NCBI GenBank assembly: GCA_900313295.1
Contig: OMQS01000135.1
Coordinates: 1-6,413 of the forward strand
From: an uncultured Eubacteriales bacterium
Lineage (GTDB): Bacteria; Bacillota; Clostridia; Oscillospirales; Oscillospiraceae
Length of the DNA: 6,413 nt
Direction: 5' to 3'
Shown: piece after piece, positions 4,778 to 6,413 of the stretch
How positions within the stretch are numbered: the first letter of the stretch is position 1
How the letters are laid out: each line of letters begins with the position of its first letter
Program-made: the position numbers and the translations under genes
The notes under the pieces: generated by a model
The model's input: only the letters and a program-made list of their open reading frames with translations
Databases searched by the model: none
What the model was told of the DNA's origin: nothing

Positions 4778-6413
4778 TCAGCAGAGCTTGGCGCCGGCGG
4801 GGATGGAATCGTCCAGCAGCAGAAGGTGCAGCTTTTCCTCGCCTTTTTCCTTGTGGACGGCGGAAATGAGCATGCCGCAGGAGGGAATGCCCATCATCTT
4901 GCGGGGGGGCAGGTTCAGAATCGCCACGGCGGTCTTGCCCACCAGCTGCTCCGGCTCATAGTAATGATGGATGCCGGAGACGATGGTGCGGTCGGTGCCG
5001 GAGCCGTCGTCCAGAGTGAACTTCAGGAGCTTGTCGCTCTTTTTCACTGCCTCGCAGGCCTTGATCTTCACGGCGCGGAAATCGGACTTGCAGAAGGTGT
5101 CGAAGTCCACCTCGGACTCGGTGAATGGCTCGATCTCCAGTGCGGGCAGGGCGGCCTTCTTCTGCGCCTCCTGCAAAGCGTCCAGCTCCGCCAGCGCCTT
5201 TTCGGCGTCGATGCGGGGGAAGAGGGCTTCGCCCTTGGTGACGGTGACAGTGGCTTTCAGCTTGCCCCACTGGGCGGCGCTGTCCCAGGTGCGGCAGCCC
5301 TCGCAGGCGCCGATCTGGGCGAAAATCTTGTCGCAGCTGGCAGGCATGAAGGGCGTGAGCAGGACGGTGCAGATGCGCACGGTCTCCAGCAGGTTATAGA
5401 GCACCGTGGCCAGACGAGCCTCCTTGCCCTCCTCCTTGGCCAGCTTCCAGGGGGCATTCTCGTCGATATACTTATTGGCGCGGTCGATGACCTTGAAGAT
5501 CTCCTCCAGACCGTTTTGCAGCTGGAGCTTGTCCATCTCGGCCTGATAGCGCTCGCGGAGGGCGCAGGCCAGCTTTTTCAGGTCGCAGTCGGCGGGGCTG
5601 TCCTCCCGGGCTTCGGGCAGGGTGCCGCCGAAATACTTCTCCACCATGGCGCAGGTGCGGCTGACGAGGTTGCCGAGATCGTTGGCCAGATCCACGTTGA
5701 TGGTGTTGATGAGCAGCTCATTGGAGAAGTTGCCGTCGGTGCCGAAGGGGAAGGTGCGCAGCAGGAAGAAGCGCAGAGCGTCCACGCCGAACTTCTCCGC
5801 CAAAACATAGGGATCCACCACGTTGCCCTTGGACTTGGACATCTTGCCGCCGTCGATGACCAGCCAGCCGTGGCCGTAGACGTGCTTGGGCAGAGGCATC
5901 TCCATGCTCATGAGCATGGCGGGCCAGATGATGGAGTGGAAGCGGACGATCTCCTTGCCCACGATGTGGTAGTCGGCAGGCCAGTATTTGTCGTAATCAT
6001 GATATTTCTCGTTGCAGAAGCCCAAGGCGGTGCAGTAGTTGAACAGAGCGTCCACCCAGACGTACACCACATGGCCGGGGTCGAAGTCCACGGGGATGCC
6101 CCAGCTGAAGCTGGTGCGGCTGACGCAAAGATCCTCCAGACCGGGCTTGATAAAGTTATTCACCATTTCGTTGACGCGGGAGCGGGGCTGAAGGAAATCC
6201 GTGTCCTCCAGAAGGTGCTGCACGCGGTCTGCGTACTTGCTCAGGCGGAAGAAGTACGCCTCCTCCTCGGCGTCGTGGACTTCGCGGCCGCAGTCGGGAC
6301 ACTTGCCGTCCACCAGCTGGCTCTCCGTCCAGAAGCTCTCGCAGGGGGTGCAGTACTTGCCCTTGTAGGCGCCCTTGTAGATGTCGCCCTTTTCGTACAT
6401 CTTCTTGAAGATC
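4778..6413 (-). CDS. metG: Methionyl-tRNA synthetase, C-terminal part, start outside the window
   Basis: The last 544 codons are present; the reading frame is still open at the right edge, so the N-terminal part with the HIGH motif is missing. The enzyme joins methionine to tRNA(Met) using ATP in the cytoplasm. Numbering from the first full codon, a zinc knuckle CTPC (21-24) and CPDC (38-41) is followed by the catalytic domain and the KMSKS loop (190-194, DNA 5845-5831). A helical anticodon-binding domain follows, with WVDALFNY upstream of the KMSKS loop and NAPWKLAK in the helical part. The final 110 or so residues, from VDFDTF onward, form an EMAP/Trbp111-type tRNA-binding and dimerisation domain. 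The fused C-terminal domain is usual for many bacterial MetRS proteins. All visible motifs are intact. It is not functionally tied to the zinc operon, from which a terminator separates it. Confidence 0.96.
   Translation of the reverse strand, partial: IFKKMYEKGDIYKGAYKGKYCTPCESFWTESQLVDGKCPDCGREVHDAEEEAYFFRLSKYADRVQHLLEDTDFLQPRSRVNEMVNNFIKPGLEDLCVSRTSFSWGIPVDFDPGHVVYVWVDALFNYCTALGFCNEKYHDYDKYWPADYHIVGKEIVRFHSIIWPAMLMSMEMPLPKHVYGHGWLVIDGGKMSKSKGNVVDPYVLAEKFGVDALRFFLLRTFPFGTDGNFSNELLINTINVDLANDLGNLVSRTCAMVEKYFGGTLPEAREDSPADCDLKKLACALRERYQAEMDKLQLQNGLEEIFKVIDRANKYIDENAPWKLAKEEGKEARLATVLYNLLETVRICTVLLTPFMPASCDKIFAQIGACEGCRTWDSAAQWGKLKATVTVTKGEALFPRIDAEKALAELDALQEAQKKAALPALEIEPFTESEVDFDTFCKSDFRAVKIKACEAVKKSDKLLKFTLDDGSGTDRTIVSGIHHYYEPEQLVGKTAVAILNLPPRKMMGIPSCGMLISAVHKEKGEEKLHLLLLDDSIPAGAKLC

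Noticed and set aside
6398..6400. ATG at 6400 as the metG start
   Set aside because: The frame stays open to the window edge (Ile-Phe-Lys-Lys before it), and the catalytic N-terminus of MetRS must lie further upstream.

Overview
The window reads as ordinary chromosomal DNA of a fairly GC-rich member of the Clostridia, most likely the Oscillospiraceae. This is an inference from four things: GC-rich genes beside AT-rich control regions, near-consensus sigma-A-type promoters, strong AGGAGG-type ribosome binding sites, and a GC hairpin plus TTTTCC/CTTTC low-complexity DNA of a kind I associate with that group. I could not test the assignment. No phage, transposase, CRISPR, rRNA or tRNA was seen.

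Layout from left to right. Positions 1-105 (minus) hold the first 35 codons of a sodium-dependent transporter of the neurotransmitter:sodium symporter (NSS) family, which runs off the left edge. Positions 106-603 are a divergent intergenic region of about 500 bases. Its AT-rich left half holds a perfect 10-bp inverted repeat, several GTTAA motifs and small hairpins in the symporter leader. Its right half holds a GC-rich stretch with no gene, a pyrimidine-rich tract, and a good promoter for the next gene. Positions 604-1632 (plus) encode a complete DUF2804 protein of unknown function, followed by a strong intrinsic terminator.

Positions 1724-4616 (minus) are a compact zinc-uptake operon in the order zur, znuA, znuC, znuB. 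The junctions overlap by 4 bp, abut with no gap, and overlap by 4 bp. It starts from a promoter with perfect TTGACA and TATAAT boxes. A palindromic Fur/Zur-type operator covers the -10 box and the likely transcription start. The expected circuit is that zinc-loaded Zur represses its own operon. When zinc is scarce, the lipoprotein ZnuA captures zinc, ZnuB moves it through the membrane, and ZnuC powers the transport. Upstream of that promoter is the terminator of metG. The C-terminal 544 codons of metG (methionyl-tRNA synthetase) fill 4778 to the right edge.

I found no clearly new system. The points most worth a second look are the overlapping half-sites in the zur operator, non-canonical metal-site residues in ZnuA and Zur, the unexplained inverted repeat upstream of the symporter, the related low-complexity tracts on both sides of the DUF2804 gene, and that gene itself.
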